Shown: positions 26,423 through 36,246 of the stretch, piece after piece
Layout of the letters: the number at the start of each line of letters is the position of its first letter
Numbering within the stretch: the first letter of the stretch is position 1
DNA from: Hoeflea sp.
GTDB taxonomy: Bacteria > Pseudomonadota > Alphaproteobacteria > Rhizobiales > Rhizobiaceae
DNA: 64,000 bases
Reading direction: 5' to 3'
NCBI GenBank assembly: GCA_019084245.1
Contig: JAHRFE010000004.1
Span: 1-64,000 of the forward strand
Made by a program: the position numbers and the translations under genes
Notes under the pieces: generated by a model
Told to the model about the DNA's origin: nothing
Database searches by the model: none
Seen by the model: the letters and a program-made list of their open reading frames with translations, nothing else

Positions 26423-27124
26423 ATGGCAAATTTCGATTTCGGCAAGGCAACCGCCGAACTGCCTATACTGCGGGACTTCATCGACTTTGTGAACAAGCAG
26501 TCGTCGGTTTACATGGACTGCCTCAATGGCTTTGCAGGGAACACTGTTCGCATTGAGCGCCAAGTAGCGCGAGTCACATTCCCTGCCCGGAAGGAACTGC
26601 GGGACGGTCAAGATGTTGTCGTCTGGGACAGCATGGAAGATCCCAGCAAGCCCGATATCATCCACAACAGCATCCGCAAAAGCTCTACATACCTCGCTGA
26701 CAATTCCGAGACGGGGTTCAACGAACAGCAGATATGCTGGGCCATCATTGTTTTCATGTTCGCCCACTGGGATGAAGAAGTCCGACCAGCCATCGCAGAG
26801 GTGCGCGAGGTCGAACCGAACGACATCAAGATAGACGCGTTGGGCGACCTTCGAATTCTCAGGAAGGCCGTAGTACACGCCAAAGGCATTGTCACAGCCG
26901 TTGAGCACGCCAAGCTCAAGAAAATGATGGAGTTGGTCAAACCCGACGAGACGCTGGCGCTGAGCCACGACCAAATGCATAAGGTCTTTGTAATGGTCAA
27001 AAATGCCATTGGCCAAATCGTCATGCACTATACCGGTGGCCTTTCCGGCGCACCCTCCGCGGATAAGATCGTAGATATCGCCATCCAAAATGTCTGTCCC
27101 TCCCGCGAGAGGAGAGATGTTTGA
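26423..27124 (+). CDS. Hypothetical protein with HEPN-like Rx4H motif
   Basis: A 233-residue, mostly helical protein. The segment GDLRILRKAVVHAKGI (residues 141-156) holds Arg147-x4-His152 in the arrangement seen in HEPN-superfamily ribonucleases and helper proteins. The preceding helix (WAIIVFMFAHWDEEVRPAIA) and the following charged helix (HAKLKKMMELV) fit the HEPN bundle. HEPN proteins are frequent in toxin-antitoxin and anti-phage loci, but some are not nucleases. The ATG at 26423 is chosen over a TTG one codon earlier; no good ribosome site is visible. Composition is lower in GC than the surroundings. Confidence 0.5.
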   Translation: MANFDFGKATAELPILRDFIDFVNKQSSVYMDCLNGFAGNTVRIERQVARVTFPARKELRDGQDVVVWDSMEDPSKPDIIHNSIRKSSTYLADNSETGFNEQQICWAIIVFMFAHWDEEVRPAIAEVREVEPNDIKIDALGDLRILRKAVVHAKGIVTAVEHAKLKKMMELVKPDETLALSHDQMHKVFVMVKNAIGQIVMHYTGGLSGAPSADKIVDIAIQNVCPSRERRDV

Positions 27125-27389
27125 ACAACACGTCAACCACCGGAGCCGCGAACAGGTGATGACCGAGGATGCAACCTCAAAAGACGGGAGCACGCGCGTA
27201 AAGCTGATTTGTCCCAGATTGGACACCTTCGCGGTTTAAAAACTAATGACAGCTTTCGGGCTATCACCTGTGTCGGCTTAACGGCAGCCGTGCATGAGCG
27301 CGCAAAGCATCCGTTGCACGAGTTATGGCTAAAAGGGCAGCAATGGAAAGCACAAGAAGGCTGAGCATGCCCGCCCCTGCCGTTCCCCC

Positions 27390-28091
27390 CTAAACCTCCA
27401 CCACCTTCCCATCCATCAGCGTCACCCGCCGGTCCATCAGGCTCGCGAGATCATGATTGTGCGTCGCGATCACCGCCGAGAGCCCCGACTGGCGCACGAG
27501 CGCGTCGAGCGCTTCGAACACGTAGCCGGCGGTTTCGGGGTCGAGGTTGCCCGTGGGTTCGTCGGCGAGCAAGATCAGCGGCGCGTTGGCGACCGCGCGG
27601 GCGATGGCCACGCGCTGCTGTTCGCCGCCCGAGAGTTCAGACGGCCGGTGGTCGGCGCGGTGGCCGATGCGCATGTAGTCGAGCAGTTGGGCTGCGCGTT
27701 CCTTGGCGTCGGCCTTGGACAGGCCGGTGATCAGCTGCGGCATCATGATGTTTTCAAGCGCGGTGAACTCGGGCAGCAGATGATGGAACTGGTAGACGAA
27801 GCCGATCTCGGAGCGGCGGATCGCCGTGCGGCGGTCGTCACCCAGATGCCCGCAGGCCTCGCCGTCGACAATCACGTCGCCCTCGTCGGGGCGCTCGAGC
27901 AGGCCGGCGAGATGCAGCAGCGTCGACTTGCCGGTGCCGGACGGCGCCACCAGCGCCACGGTCTCGCCGGTCTGCAACGTGAAATTGGCGCCGTCGAGGA
28001 TCGAGATCTGGTTCTCGCCCTGCAGGAAATGCCGGCCGACATCGACAAGCTCAAGCACCGGCTGGCCGGATGTGCGCACCTGATCATTCAT
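27390..28091 (-). CDS. lolD: Lipoprotein-releasing ABC transporter ATPase LolD
   Basis: A 233-residue ATP-binding subunit that powers extraction of outer-membrane lipoproteins from the inner membrane. Walker [10 protein letters not shown], signature [14 protein letters not shown], Walker [14 protein letters not shown], and H-loop VIATHNHDL. Its ATG overlaps the stop of the permease gene by eight bases. This is the last core gene before the islet to its left. Confidence 0.94.
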   Translation of the reverse strand: MNDQVRTSGQPVLELVDVGRHFLQGENQISILDGANFTLQTGETVALVAPSGTGKSTLLHLAGLLERPDEGDVIVDGEACGHLGDDRRTAIRRSEIGFVYQFHHLLPEFTALENIMMPQLITGLSKADAKERAAQLLDYMRIGHRADHRPSELSGGEQQRVAIARAVANAPLILLADEPTGNLDPETAGYVFEALDALVRQSGLSAVIATHNHDLASLMDRRVTLMDGKVVEV

Positions 28092-29400
28092 ATCTGAGCG
28101 CCTGAACCGGATCGAGTTTGGACGCCCGCCAGGAGGGGATGAGCGTGGCGATGAAGGACAGCACCAGCGCCACCACGAGCACCGTGATGGTCTCGCCCGA
28201 ATCCATGTCGGCGGGCAGCTGGCTCAAGAAATAGAGCTCCGGGTTGAACAGCGTCGTGCCCGAGATCCAGGAGAAGAACTGGCGGATGCTCTCGACGTTG
28301 AGGCAGACGACGACGCCGAGCACGAAGCCCGCGAAGGTGCCGGTCACCCCGATAGCAGCCCCGGTCATGAAGAAGATCCGCATCACCGCGCCCGAGGTCG
28401 CCCCCATGGTTCTGAGGATGGCGATGTCGCGGCCCTTGTCCTTGACCAGCATGATCAGGCCCGAGACGATGTTGAGCGCCGCCACCAGGATGATCAGCGT
28501 CAGGATCATGAACATCACGTTGCGCTCGACCTGCAGGGCCGAAAAGAAGGTCTGGTTGCGCTGCCGCCAGTCGGTGAGGAAGATCTGCCGCTCGGCGGCC
28601 GCCTCGATCCTGGGTCGCATCGTGTCAATGTCGTCGGGATCGTCGACGAAGATCTCGATCGACTGCACCAGCCCTTCCGCGTTGAAATAGAGCTGCGCCT
28701 CCTGGAGTGGCATGTAGATGATCGAAGAATCATATTCCGACATGCCCACCTCGAAGATCGCCGAGACCGGATAGGCCTTGACCCTGGGCGTCATGCCGAA
28801 CGGCGTCACGTCGCCTTCGGGCGCAACAAGCGTGATCAGGTCGCCCGCGGTCAGCCCCAGCGACTGCGCCATGCGCGAGCCGATCGCCACGCCCTCACCC
28901 GCGAGGAAGCCGACCATGTCGCCCGACTGGATGTTTTCAGACACGATCGTCATCGCCTGCAGATCCTCGGCGCGGATGCCGCGCACCAGCGCGCCGGTGC
29001 CCGCCCCGCCCGTGCCCGAGGCCAGCGTCTGGCCCTCGACCAGCGGGATCGCCATCTTCACGCCCTCGACGCCCTTGAGCCGCGTGGCGAGTTCATCGTA
29101 ATCATTGAGCGGCCGGTCGATGGGCTGCACCACGATATGGCCGTTGATGCCGAGAATGCGGGTGATCAGCTCGCCGCGAAACCCGTTCATCACCGCCATG
29201 ACGATGATCAGCGTCGCCACGCCCAGCATGATGCCGACGAAGGAAAACCCGGCGATGACCGAGATGAAGGCTTCTTTCCGGCGCGACTTGAGATAGCGCC
29301 ACGCCACCATGCGCTCGAACGCCGAAAACGGACGCGCGGACGGCGACGGCGTCTGGGGCGATGGCGGGCTTTCGCCCGTGGCGGCGTCCGTATCGGTCAT
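28084..29400 (-). CDS. lolC: Lipoprotein-releasing ABC transporter permease (LolC/LolE type)
   Basis: A 438-residue inner-membrane protein with one N-terminal helix ([28 protein letters not shown]), a large periplasmic domain, and three C-terminal helices in an FtsX-like core ([27 protein letters not shown] and others). It is the transmembrane partner of LolD. Alphaproteobacteria often have a single permease that forms a homodimer, so the C/E label is nominal. It lies 30 bases after proS. Confidence 0.92.
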   Translation of the reverse strand: MTDTDAATGESPPSPQTPSPSARPFSAFERMVAWRYLKSRRKEAFISVIAGFSFVGIMLGVATLIIVMAVMNGFRGELITRILGINGHIVVQPIDRPLNDYDELATRLKGVEGVKMAIPLVEGQTLASGTGGAGTGALVRGIRAEDLQAMTIVSENIQSGDMVGFLAGEGVAIGSRMAQSLGLTAGDLITLVAPEGDVTPFGMTPRVKAYPVSAIFEVGMSEYDSSIIYMPLQEAQLYFNAEGLVQSIEIFVDDPDDIDTMRPRIEAAAERQIFLTDWRQRNQTFFSALQVERNVMFMILTLIILVAALNIVSGLIMLVKDKGRDIAILRTMGATSGAVMRIFFMTGAAIGVTGTFAGFVLGVVVCLNVESIRQFFSWISGTTLFNPELYFLSQLPADMDSGETITVLVVALVLSFIATLIPSWRASKLDPVQALRYE

Positions 29401-29430
29401 GCGAGGTTTCCCTTTGCGCCGGACAATCGC

Positions 29431-30774
29431 CTATCGGCCTTGCGCGAGGCGGTTGATGGCGTCGTCGATGGACAATGTTTCCCGCTCGCCGGTGGCGCGG
29501 ACCTTGATCTCGACATTGCCTTCGGCCACCGCGCGCGGGCCGGCGATCACCTGCAGCGGCAGGCCGATCAGGTCGGCCTTGGCGAATTTCGCACCGGCGC
29601 GTTCGTCGGTGTCGTCGTAAAGCACCTCCAGCCCGGCATTCTCGAGCGCCGTCTCGATCTTCTCGCAGGCTGAATCACACGCAGCATCGCCGGGCTTCAT
29701 GTTGATGAGCCCCACATCGAACGGCGCCACGCCCTTGGGCCAGATGATGCCGTTCTCGTCATGCGAGGCCTCGATGATGGCGCCGAGCAGCCGTGACGGG
29801 CCGATGCCGTAGGAACCCATCGAGACATGATGCTGCTTGCCGTCGGGGCCCTGGACCACCGCGCCCATCGGCTCGGAATATTTGGTGCCGAAATGGAAAA
29901 TGTGGCCGACCTCGATGCCGCGGGCGGAGACGCGGCTGTCCTCGCCGAGCTTGTCCCAGGCCTCGCGCGCCCAGTCTTCCTTCTCCATGATCTCGTCTGT
30001 GGCCGCAAATGGCGTCGTCCACTTGTCGACGATGGCTGCGACCGCTGCGTCATCATCATAGTTCATGTCGGCGCCGGGAACGGCAAAGCCCTCGAAATCG
30101 CGGTGGCAGAACACCTGGCTTTCGCCGGTTTCCGCCAGCACGATGAACTCATGGCTCAGCTTTCCGCCGATCGGGCCGGTGTCGGCGCGCATCGGGATCG
30201 ATTTCAGCCCGCAGCGCTCGAAGGTGCGGAGGTAGGAGACGAACATGCGGTTGTAGGCCGCCTGCGAGGCCTCGTAGTCGAGATCGAAGGAATAGGCGTC
30301 CTTCATCAGGAATTCGCGGCCGCGCATGACGCCGAATCGGGGGCGGCGCTCGTCGCGGAACTTCCACTGGATGTGGTAGAGATTGAGCGGCAGGTCCTTG
30401 TAGGACTTGACGTAGGAGCGGAAGATGTCGGTGACCATCTCCTCGTTGGTCGGACCGTAGAGCATCGCCCGGTCGTGCCGGTCCTTGATGCGCAGCATCT
30501 CGGCGCCGTAATCATTGTAGCGGCCGCTTTCGACCCACAGGTCGGCGGGCTGGATTGTCGGCATTAGGATTTCGATGGCGCCGGCCCGGTTCTGCTCCTC
30601 GCGGACGATGTCGCAGACCTTGTCGAGCACGCGCTTGCCGAGCGGCAGCCAGGAATAGATCCCGGCGGACTGCTGCTTGATCATGCCGGCGCGCGCCATC
30701 AGGCGGTGCGAGACGATTTCCGCATCCTTCGGGTTTTCTTTCAGAATGGGCAGGAAATACTTGGACAGACGCAT
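29431..30774 (-). CDS. proS: Proline--tRNA ligase
   Basis: A 447-residue class II synthetase charging tRNA-Pro in the cytoplasm. Motif 1 ([15 protein letters not shown] region), motif 2 ([19 protein letters not shown]) and motif 3 ([16 protein letters not shown]) are present, followed by the anticodon-binding domain. It is the short bacterial form without the editing insertion, as usual in alphaproteobacteria. Confidence 0.95.
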   Translation of the reverse strand: MRLSKYFLPILKENPKDAEIVSHRLMARAGMIKQQSAGIYSWLPLGKRVLDKVCDIVREEQNRAGAIEILMPTIQPADLWVESGRYNDYGAEMLRIKDRHDRAMLYGPTNEEMVTDIFRSYVKSYKDLPLNLYHIQWKFRDERRPRFGVMRGREFLMKDAYSFDLDYEASQAAYNRMFVSYLRTFERCGLKSIPMRADTGPIGGKLSHEFIVLAETGESQVFCHRDFEGFAVPGADMNYDDDAAVAAIVDKWTTPFAATDEIMEKEDWAREAWDKLGEDSRVSARGIEVGHIFHFGTKYSEPMGAVVQGPDGKQHHVSMGSYGIGPSRLLGAIIEASHDENGIIWPKGVAPFDVGLINMKPGDAACDSACEKIETALENAGLEVLYDDTDERAGAKFAKADLIGLPLQVIAGPRAVAEGNVEIKVRATGERETLSIDDAINRLAQGR

Positions 30775-30984
30775 GGGATGTTCCGGTTTGGCTTCGAGCC
30801 TTGCAGGCTGAATCGGGCGAAATGAGGGACGGCGTGCCCCGCGTTCATATCCGCTTCGCCAGGCAAAGAAAACCCGTCACGGGAGTGCTTGCCGGCGGGG
30901 CAAACGACAATGTTTCCTTTGTGATCGGGAATGCCACATCAGCGTCACAAAACGCGTGACAAGCCCGTTTGATTGAGCTAAATA

Positions 30985-31144
30985 AAGCTCACTAAAGAGG
31001 CATTTCCCACGGGATATTGCTCATTTCGCGGTCAAAGTCTTGGGAGGATAGGATCTCAGGCGCGCTTTGTTCGCAGCCCCCGGGCAACCGGGAAACAGAT
31101 CACGCGACACCTGAATAACAAGGCTTCATGCCTTGTTTTTTTTT
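30985..31144 (+). ncRNA. Candidate small RNA, antisense in orientation to flanking genes
   Basis: A plus-strand terminator (8-bp stem AACAAGGC/GCCTTGTT at 31117-31137, then T8) stands where both neighbouring genes run on the minus strand, so it must end an unannotated transcript. An internal stem CCCGG-GCAA-CCGGG lies at 31079-31092 and a promoter-like GTGACA box near 30957. The 5' end is a guess. No open frame of note is present, and I cannot match it to a named sRNA family. Confidence 0.45.
31117..31144 (+). terminator. Rho-independent terminator of the candidate sRNA
   Basis: Stem AACAAGGC (31117-31124), loop TTCAT, stem GCCTTGTT (31130-31137), T-run to 31144. The reverse strand has no matching U-tract. 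Confidence 0.85.
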
Positions 31145-31214
31145 GCTTTTGTTTTGGCGGGATATGTAAGTCTGCCCGTACACAACCGGGCAGACCTGAT
31201 CTCGGCGGCCAGGC

Positions 31215-31442
31215 TTACTTGCCCGCGCCCTTGCCGAGTTCGCGCTTCGCGCGGACGTCCTTGTCCATCTTCTCGAGGCTTTCCGTCACGCTGGCGTCCG
31301 GCTTCTTCCTGACGTCCGGCACGGCGTGGCGCTGGTTGTGCACCGAGGCCTGGTCGTTGCCCTGCAGCGCATTGTCGCCCATCTTGTCCTGGGCAAGGTC
31401 GGTCTCGGTCAGGCGGCTCGGCTTGTTGGTCTTGTCAGTCAT
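31215..31442 (-). CDS. Small conserved hydrophilic protein, 75 aa
   Basis: Starts at the ATG at 31442 with GGAGGA eight bases upstream. A charged, probably disordered sequence (TETDLAQDKMGDNALQGND, then VRKKPDASVTESLEKMDKD, ending KGAGK) without a known domain. It lies between the DUF1467 gene and proS. The good ribosome site and biased codon use support a real gene. Confidence 0.65.
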   Translation of the reverse strand: MTDKTNKPSRLTETDLAQDKMGDNALQGNDQASVHNQRHAVPDVRKKPDASVTESLEKMDKDVRAKRELGKGAGK

Positions 31443-31523
31443 CACAATCCTCCATGGATCCACTCTGCTTTTATCCTCAACGGAAAAGGCAGCGCATCGT
31501 TCCATGGAAATTGGTGAGTCGCG

Positions 31524-31796
31524 TTACGACTTGAAATTGGGCGACAGCGCAATCAGGTCGTCGAGCGTATAGCCGCCCACCACGGTGACCAGGAAATAGA
31601 GGGCGAACACCGCCCCCGAAATCAGGGTCGTGCGCCAGAAGATCGGCGAGAACCGGAAATCGGCCGGCGCGCTGTGCGTGGTCCCCAGCGTCACCTCGCC
31701 TTCGTCGGCCTGGCTGCGCGCCGAAAACGGCAGCACCGTGAACAGCACCACCCACCAGATGATGAAATAGATCGCAAAACCGGTGCCAAATCCCAT
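31524..31796 (-). CDS. DUF1467 family membrane protein
   Basis: A 90-residue protein with two transmembrane helices (GFAIYFIIWWVVLFTVLPF and LISGAVFALYFLVTVVGGYTL) linked by a short loop containing FWRTT. The family is restricted to alphaproteobacteria, sits regularly after mce and rnj, and has no known function. Confidence 0.88.
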   Translation of the reverse strand: MGFGTGFAIYFIIWWVVLFTVLPFSARSQADEGEVTLGTTHSAPADFRFSPIFWRTTLISGAVFALYFLVTVVGGYTLDDLIALSPNFKS

Positions 31797-31805
31797 GAGT
31801 TGCTC

Positions 31806-32210
31806 CTAGGCCTGTTCGAGTTCGATCAGCGTGCCGTTGAAATCCTTCGGATGCAGGAAAAGCACTGGCTTGTTGTGCGCGCCGATTTTCGGCTCGCCGT
31901 CGCCGAGGACCCGCGCGCCCTCGTTCTTGAGATGGTCGCGCGCCGCCAAGATGTCATCGACCTCGTAGCAGACATGATGCATGCCCCCTGACGGGTTCTT
32001 GGCCAGGAACGCCGCGATCGGAGAGCCCTCGCCCAGCGGCTCGAGCAGTTCGATCTTGGTGTTGGGCACCATGACGAAGACCACGGTGACCCCGTGCTCG
32101 GGCAGCGCCTGCGGTTCGGTCACGTCGGCGCCCAGCATGGTCCGGTACTGGGCGCTCGCGGCTTCAAGATCCGGCACCGCGATGGCGACATGGTTCAGGC
32201 GTCCAAGCAT
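31806..32210 (-). CDS. mce: Methylmalonyl-CoA epimerase
   Basis: A 134-residue vicinal-oxygen-chelate enzyme interconverting (R)- and (S)-methylmalonyl-CoA in the propionate pathway. Metal ligands are visible as LNHVAIAV (His7), GGMHHVCYEVDD, and the terminal GTLIELEQ glutamate. It starts nine bases after the rnj stop, in the same operon. Confidence 0.92.
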   Translation of the reverse strand: MLGRLNHVAIAVPDLEAASAQYRTMLGADVTEPQALPEHGVTVVFVMVPNTKIELLEPLGEGSPIAAFLAKNPSGGMHHVCYEVDDILAARDHLKNEGARVLGDGEPKIGAHNKPVLFLHPKDFNGTLIELEQA

Positions 32211-32219
32211 GATCGTTCC

Positions 32220-33890
32220 TCACACCTTGATGACAAACACCGTCACGACGGGCTTCTTGCCCCATACCTCGTTTGCGGCGGCGCGAACAGAGCGGCGAAT
32301 TGCCTCGCGCACGCCGTCGAGGTCCTTGCGCCGTCCGCGCGGAATGCTTTCGACCGCACCGAGCACCGAATCATAGAGGATGTCCTCGATGTCGTCGCCC
32401 TCGCCGTCCATGGCCGGCAGGCCGATGGCCGAGACAACCGGATCGCGCTGGAATTCGAAGCGCTGGTCGAGCACCACATTGACCGCGACATGCCCCGCGA
32501 ACGACAGCTTGCGCCGCTCGGAGATGCCCAGCTCGTCGATATCGCCGAGCAGGTTGCCGTCCTTGTAGATGCGGCCGTGATGCGCCTCGCCGATGACCTC
32601 AGCTGGACCGGGCGCGAGCCGCAGGATGGAGCCGTTGCGCACCTTTGGCGTGCTGGCGATGCCTGAGGCCTGCGCCAGTGCCGCCTGCGCCACCAGATGG
32701 GCTGCTTCGCCATGCACCGGCACCAGGATCTGCGGCTTGACCCACTCATACATCTGCACCAGTTCGGAGCGCCGCGGATGGCCCGACACATGCACCAGCG
32801 CGTCCTGATCGGTGACGATCTTGACACCCTGCTCGATCAGGCCGTTCTTGATGTCGATGATGCCCTTCTCATTGCCGGGGATGGCGCGGGATGAAAACAC
32901 CACCGTGTCGCCCGCCGCCAGCGCCACATTGCGCATCTCGTCGCGCGACAGCTTGGCGAGCGCCGCGCGCGGCTCGCCCTGGCTGCCGGTCAGGATGATC
33001 ACCACCTTGTCGCGGGGGATATAGCCGAATTCGTCCTCGGCCAGGAATTCCGGGATGCCTTCCATCATGCCGAGGTCCCTGGCGACATTGACCACGCGCT
33101 TGATCGAACTGCCGAGCAGCAGCACTTCGCGTCCTGCCTCGCGCGCGGCCTCCGCAATCGAGCGGATGCGGCCGACATTGGACGAAAACGTGGTGATCGC
33201 CACCCGGCCCTCGGCCTGTTCGATGACCTCGCGCAGACCGGCGCTGATTTCCTTCTCCGACGGCGAAATCCCGTCACGCATGGCGTTGGTGGAATCGCAC
33301 ATCATGGCGAGGATGCCTTCCTCGCCCAATTGCCGGAAGCGGTTCTCGTCGGTCAGCGGCCCGAGCGACGGCGTCATGTCGATCTTCCAGTCGCCGGTGT
33401 GAATGAGCTTGCCGAGCGGCGTGCCGATCGCCAGCGAAAACGGCTCCGGGATCGAGTGATTGACTGCGATCGGCTCGATCTCGAAGGGACCGGCGGTAAA
33501 CCGCTCGCCTGCCTTGAAGACGTTGACCGGCACCTCAGCGCGGGTCCGCTCATAGGCGCGCTTGGCTTCCAGCATGCCGACCGTGAAGGCCGAGGCATAG
33601 ACCGGCGCCTTCAGCTGCGGCCAGAGCTGCGCCAGGCCGCCGTAATGGTCCTCATGGGCGTGGGTGATGATGATCGCCTTGAGCTGGCTGCCCAGGCTCT
33701 TGACGAAATCGATGTCGGGCAGGATGAGATCGACGCCCGGAAGCTCCGGCCCCGGAAAGGTCACGCCGCAATCGACCATGATCCACTCCCGCTTCTTGGG
33801 CGAGCCATAGCCGTAAAGTGCGAGGTTCATGCCGATTTCGCCAACGCCGCCGAGCGGGAGGAATACGAGATCCTGGTCTTGTGTCATCAA
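32220..33890 (-). CDS. rnj: Ribonuclease J
   Basis: A 556-residue metallo-beta-lactamase/beta-CASP RNase with 5'-3' exonuclease and endonuclease activity, involved in rRNA and mRNA maturation. The zinc signature is THAHEDHYGG (about residues 75-84) with HTGDWKID. The beta-CASP part contains GSQGEPRAAL and HVSGHP, and the C-terminal domain follows. Normal length. It lies between birA and mce. Confidence 0.94.
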   Translation of the reverse strand: MMTQDQDLVFLPLGGVGEIGMNLALYGYGSPKKREWIMVDCGVTFPGPELPGVDLILPDIDFVKSLGSQLKAIIITHAHEDHYGGLAQLWPQLKAPVYASAFTVGMLEAKRAYERTRAEVPVNVFKAGERFTAGPFEIEPIAVNHSIPEPFSLAIGTPLGKLIHTGDWKIDMTPSLGPLTDENRFRQLGEEGILAMMCDSTNAMRDGISPSEKEISAGLREVIEQAEGRVAITTFSSNVGRIRSIAEAAREAGREVLLLGSSIKRVVNVARDLGMMEGIPEFLAEDEFGYIPRDKVVIILTGSQGEPRAALAKLSRDEMRNVALAAGDTVVFSSRAIPGNEKGIIDIKNGLIEQGVKIVTDQDALVHVSGHPRRSELVQMYEWVKPQILVPVHGEAAHLVAQAALAQASGIASTPKVRNGSILRLAPGPAEVIGEAHHGRIYKDGNLLGDIDELGISERRKLSFAGHVAVNVVLDQRFEFQRDPVVSAIGLPAMDGEGDDIEDILYDSVLGAVESIPRGRRKDLDGVREAIRRSVRAAANEVWGKKPVVTVFVIKV

Positions 33891-33972
33891 TTGTCCTGTC
33901 TGATCATGTCATGATGGCGTTGCGCATTGATCCAATGCGTCAGGGCCACCGGTTCTTCATTCGTCATTCGTC

Positions 33973-34025
33973 ATGCTTCATGGTTTTCACCCCGGGCCAG
34001 ACCCAAGGTGAAAACCATGAAGCAT
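33973..34025. repeat. 19-bp perfect inverted repeat at the 3' end of birA
   Basis: Arms 33973-33991 and 34007-34025 are exactly complementary with a 15-base loop. The second arm reaches the birA stop codon. No U-tract follows on the minus strand, so it may be a weak terminator or an RNA-stabilising hairpin between birA and rnj. Confidence 0.75.
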
Positions 34026-34765
34026 CAGGCGAAAAACACGTCGCCTGCGGCAATCAGTTGTCTCTCTCCGTCCGGCAGTGCAAGCATCAGCCTGCCCTCG
34101 CCATCTATGCCTTCAAACAGACCGTGGATCTGCCGGTCCGGCAAATTCACCGTCACCGGCTTCCCAATCCCCTCGGCGCGGCTGATCCAGGCATCGCGCA
34201 TGCCGGATAGCCCCCGGCCCTGATCCCAGTCGGCAAGCGCCTTGTCCATACTCACCACCAGCCGCGCGAACAGCTCCTGAGGCGTTGCGGAACTGCCCTG
34301 ATCGGCCAGGCATGTCGCCGGGTACAACCCGGCCTCGGGTTTGTGGCCGACATTGATGCCGCAGCCGATCACGACCGCCCGGCGACCATCGTTGAGTTGC
34401 TCGGCTTCTATCAGGATGCCAGCGGTCTTGCACCCTTCAATCAGCACATCATTGGGCCATTTGATCCGAAGCCTGCCTGGATCGCCCGGCAACAGGGCAG
34501 AAATGGCGTCATACACGGCCAAGGTCACCGCAAGCGGAAGGCTCGCCATGCTTTCCCATGGCGCCGGGTCAATCAGCAGAAGAGAGGCATATAGGTTGCC
34601 CGGCTCCGAAATCCAGATCCGGCCCCTGCGGCCGCGGCCGCCGGTCTGCCGCGTGGCCGTGATCCACACCCGGCCTTCGTCGCCCGCACGGGCCCACGTC
34701 ATGCACTCGGCATTGGTGGAGGACACATCCCCAAGTTCGATGTGCCGGAACTCCGGTTCCTTCAT
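34025..34765 (-). CDS. birA: Biotin--[acetyl-CoA-carboxylase] ligase
   Basis: A 246-residue biotin protein ligase that attaches biotin to carrier domains via biotinyl-AMP. The adenylate loop TGGRGRRGRIW, KWPNDVLIEGCKTAGILIE and GINVGHKP are clear. It lacks the N-terminal DNA-binding domain of E. coli BirA, so it is enzyme only. It is encoded 18 bases after nuoN, a standard arrangement in this order. Confidence 0.93.
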   Translation of the reverse strand: MKEPEFRHIELGDVSSTNAECMTWARAGDEGRVWITATRQTGGRGRRGRIWISEPGNLYASLLLIDPAPWESMASLPLAVTLAVYDAISALLPGDPGRLRIKWPNDVLIEGCKTAGILIEAEQLNDGRRAVVIGCGINVGHKPEAGLYPATCLADQGSSATPQELFARLVVSMDKALADWDQGRGLSGMRDAWISRAEGIGKPVTVNLPDRQIHGLFEGIDGEGRLMLALPDGERQLIAAGDVFFA

Positions 34766-34783
34766 GCGGGCCGACGCGCCATC

Positions 34784-36226
34784 TTAGAAGAATGTCTTGG
34801 CGGCGACGTCGGCGGCCAGACCGAGCGGGTTGGAGACGACCACATAGAACAGCACAAACAGGCCGGAAATGCCGAACACCAGCTTGAGTTCGCCTGCCAC
34901 CGGCGCGAAGGCACCGGAAGGCTCGTCAAACCACATGATCTTGATGATCCTGAGATAGTAATAGGCGCCCACGACCGAGGCCAGAACGCCGATGATCGCA
35001 AGACCGTAGAGCTTGGCCTCGATTGCCGCCACAAAGACGAAATATTTGGCGAAGAAGCCAGCCAGCGGCGGAATGCCGGCGAGCGAGAACATCAGGATCG
35101 TCAACATCAGCGCCATGAAGGGATTGGTCGACGACAGGCCCGCCAGATCGTCGATCTGCTCGACATTTCCGTCTTCCTTGCGGCGCATGGCGAGGATGCA
35201 GGCGAAGGTGCCGAGCGTCATCACCATGTAGATCAGCATGTAGAGGATCACGCCGCGCACGCCAGCCTGGGTGCCCGCGGCAAGGCCGACCAGAGCAAAG
35301 CCCATATGGGCGATAGAGGAATAGGCCATCAGCCGCTTGATGTTCTTCTGGCCGATGGCCGCGAAGGCGCCCAGCACCATCGATGCGATCGAGATGAACA
35401 CGACGATCTGCTGCCAGTCGAGCGTCACCGGCTCGAAGGCGACGATGACGATGCGGATGAACAGCGCCATGGCGGCGACCTTGGGCGCTGCGGAGAAGAA
35501 CGCCGTCACCGGGGTCGGCGCGCCTTCATAGACGTCCGGCGTCCACATGTGGAACGGCACGGCGGAGATCTTGAAGGCGATGCCTGCGAGCAGGAACACC
35601 AAGCCGAAGATCAGGCCGAGCGAGCGCTCGCCGCCGGCAATCGCCGCAGCGATCTCGTCAAAGCCGGTGTGGCCGGTGTAGCCATAGACCAGAGAAATAC
35701 CGTAGAGCAGCATGCCCGACGACAGCGCGCCCAGCACGAAATATTTCAGTCCCGCCTCGGTGGAGCGCAGGCTGTCGCGGTTGATCGCGGCCACCACGTA
35801 GAGCGCCAGCGACTGCAGTTCGAGCCCCATATAGAGCGCCATCATGTCATTGGCGGAGATCATCAGCATCATGCCGAGCGTCGCCAGCACGATCAGCACC
35901 GGGAACTCGAACTTGTCGATCCGCTCGGCCTTGGCGTGACCTACGGTCATCACCATCGCGGTGATCGAGCCGATCAGCGTCAGTACCTTCATGAAGCGGG
36001 CGAAGGGATCGGACAGGAACGCGCCGTTGAAGGCTTCGCCATTGTCGGTCAGGAGCACCAGCACGAGGCCCGCCATGATCAACAGCGCCACCGCCAGGCC
36101 ATTGACCAGCGTCACCGACTTTTCGCCGGAGAACACGCCGATCATCAAAAGCACCATGGCGCCGACGGCCAGCATGAGCTCGGGCACGGAAAGCTGTAGG
36201 CTAGTTGTGAGTATCTCTGGCGTCAT
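34784..36226 (-). CDS. nuoN: NADH-quinone oxidoreductase subunit N
   Basis: A 480-residue antiporter-like membrane subunit of complex I with about 14 transmembrane helices. Typical segments are [21 protein letters not shown], the proton-channel region [23 protein letters not shown], and [16 protein letters not shown] with its channel lysine. Last gene of the nuo series; transcribed toward birA. Confidence 0.95.
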   Translation of the reverse strand: MTPEILTTSLQLSVPELMLAVGAMVLLMIGVFSGEKSVTLVNGLAVALLIMAGLVLVLLTDNGEAFNGAFLSDPFARFMKVLTLIGSITAMVMTVGHAKAERIDKFEFPVLIVLATLGMMLMISANDMMALYMGLELQSLALYVVAAINRDSLRSTEAGLKYFVLGALSSGMLLYGISLVYGYTGHTGFDEIAAAIAGGERSLGLIFGLVFLLAGIAFKISAVPFHMWTPDVYEGAPTPVTAFFSAAPKVAAMALFIRIVIVAFEPVTLDWQQIVVFISIASMVLGAFAAIGQKNIKRLMAYSSIAHMGFALVGLAAGTQAGVRGVILYMLIYMVMTLGTFACILAMRRKEDGNVEQIDDLAGLSSTNPFMALMLTILMFSLAGIPPLAGFFAKYFVFVAAIEAKLYGLAIIGVLASVVGAYYYLRIIKIMWFDEPSGAFAPVAGELKLVFGISGLFVLFYVVVSNPLGLAADVAAKTFF

Positions 36227-36246
36227 GGTCCCGCAGTCTCCGTAGC

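Larger units (their letters stand above)
30775..31214. other. Intergenic region upstream of proS
   Basis: About 440 bases without a protein gene. It contains the proS promoter region (minus strand, unassigned) and, on the plus strand, the candidate small RNA ending at 31144. Confidence 0.6.
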
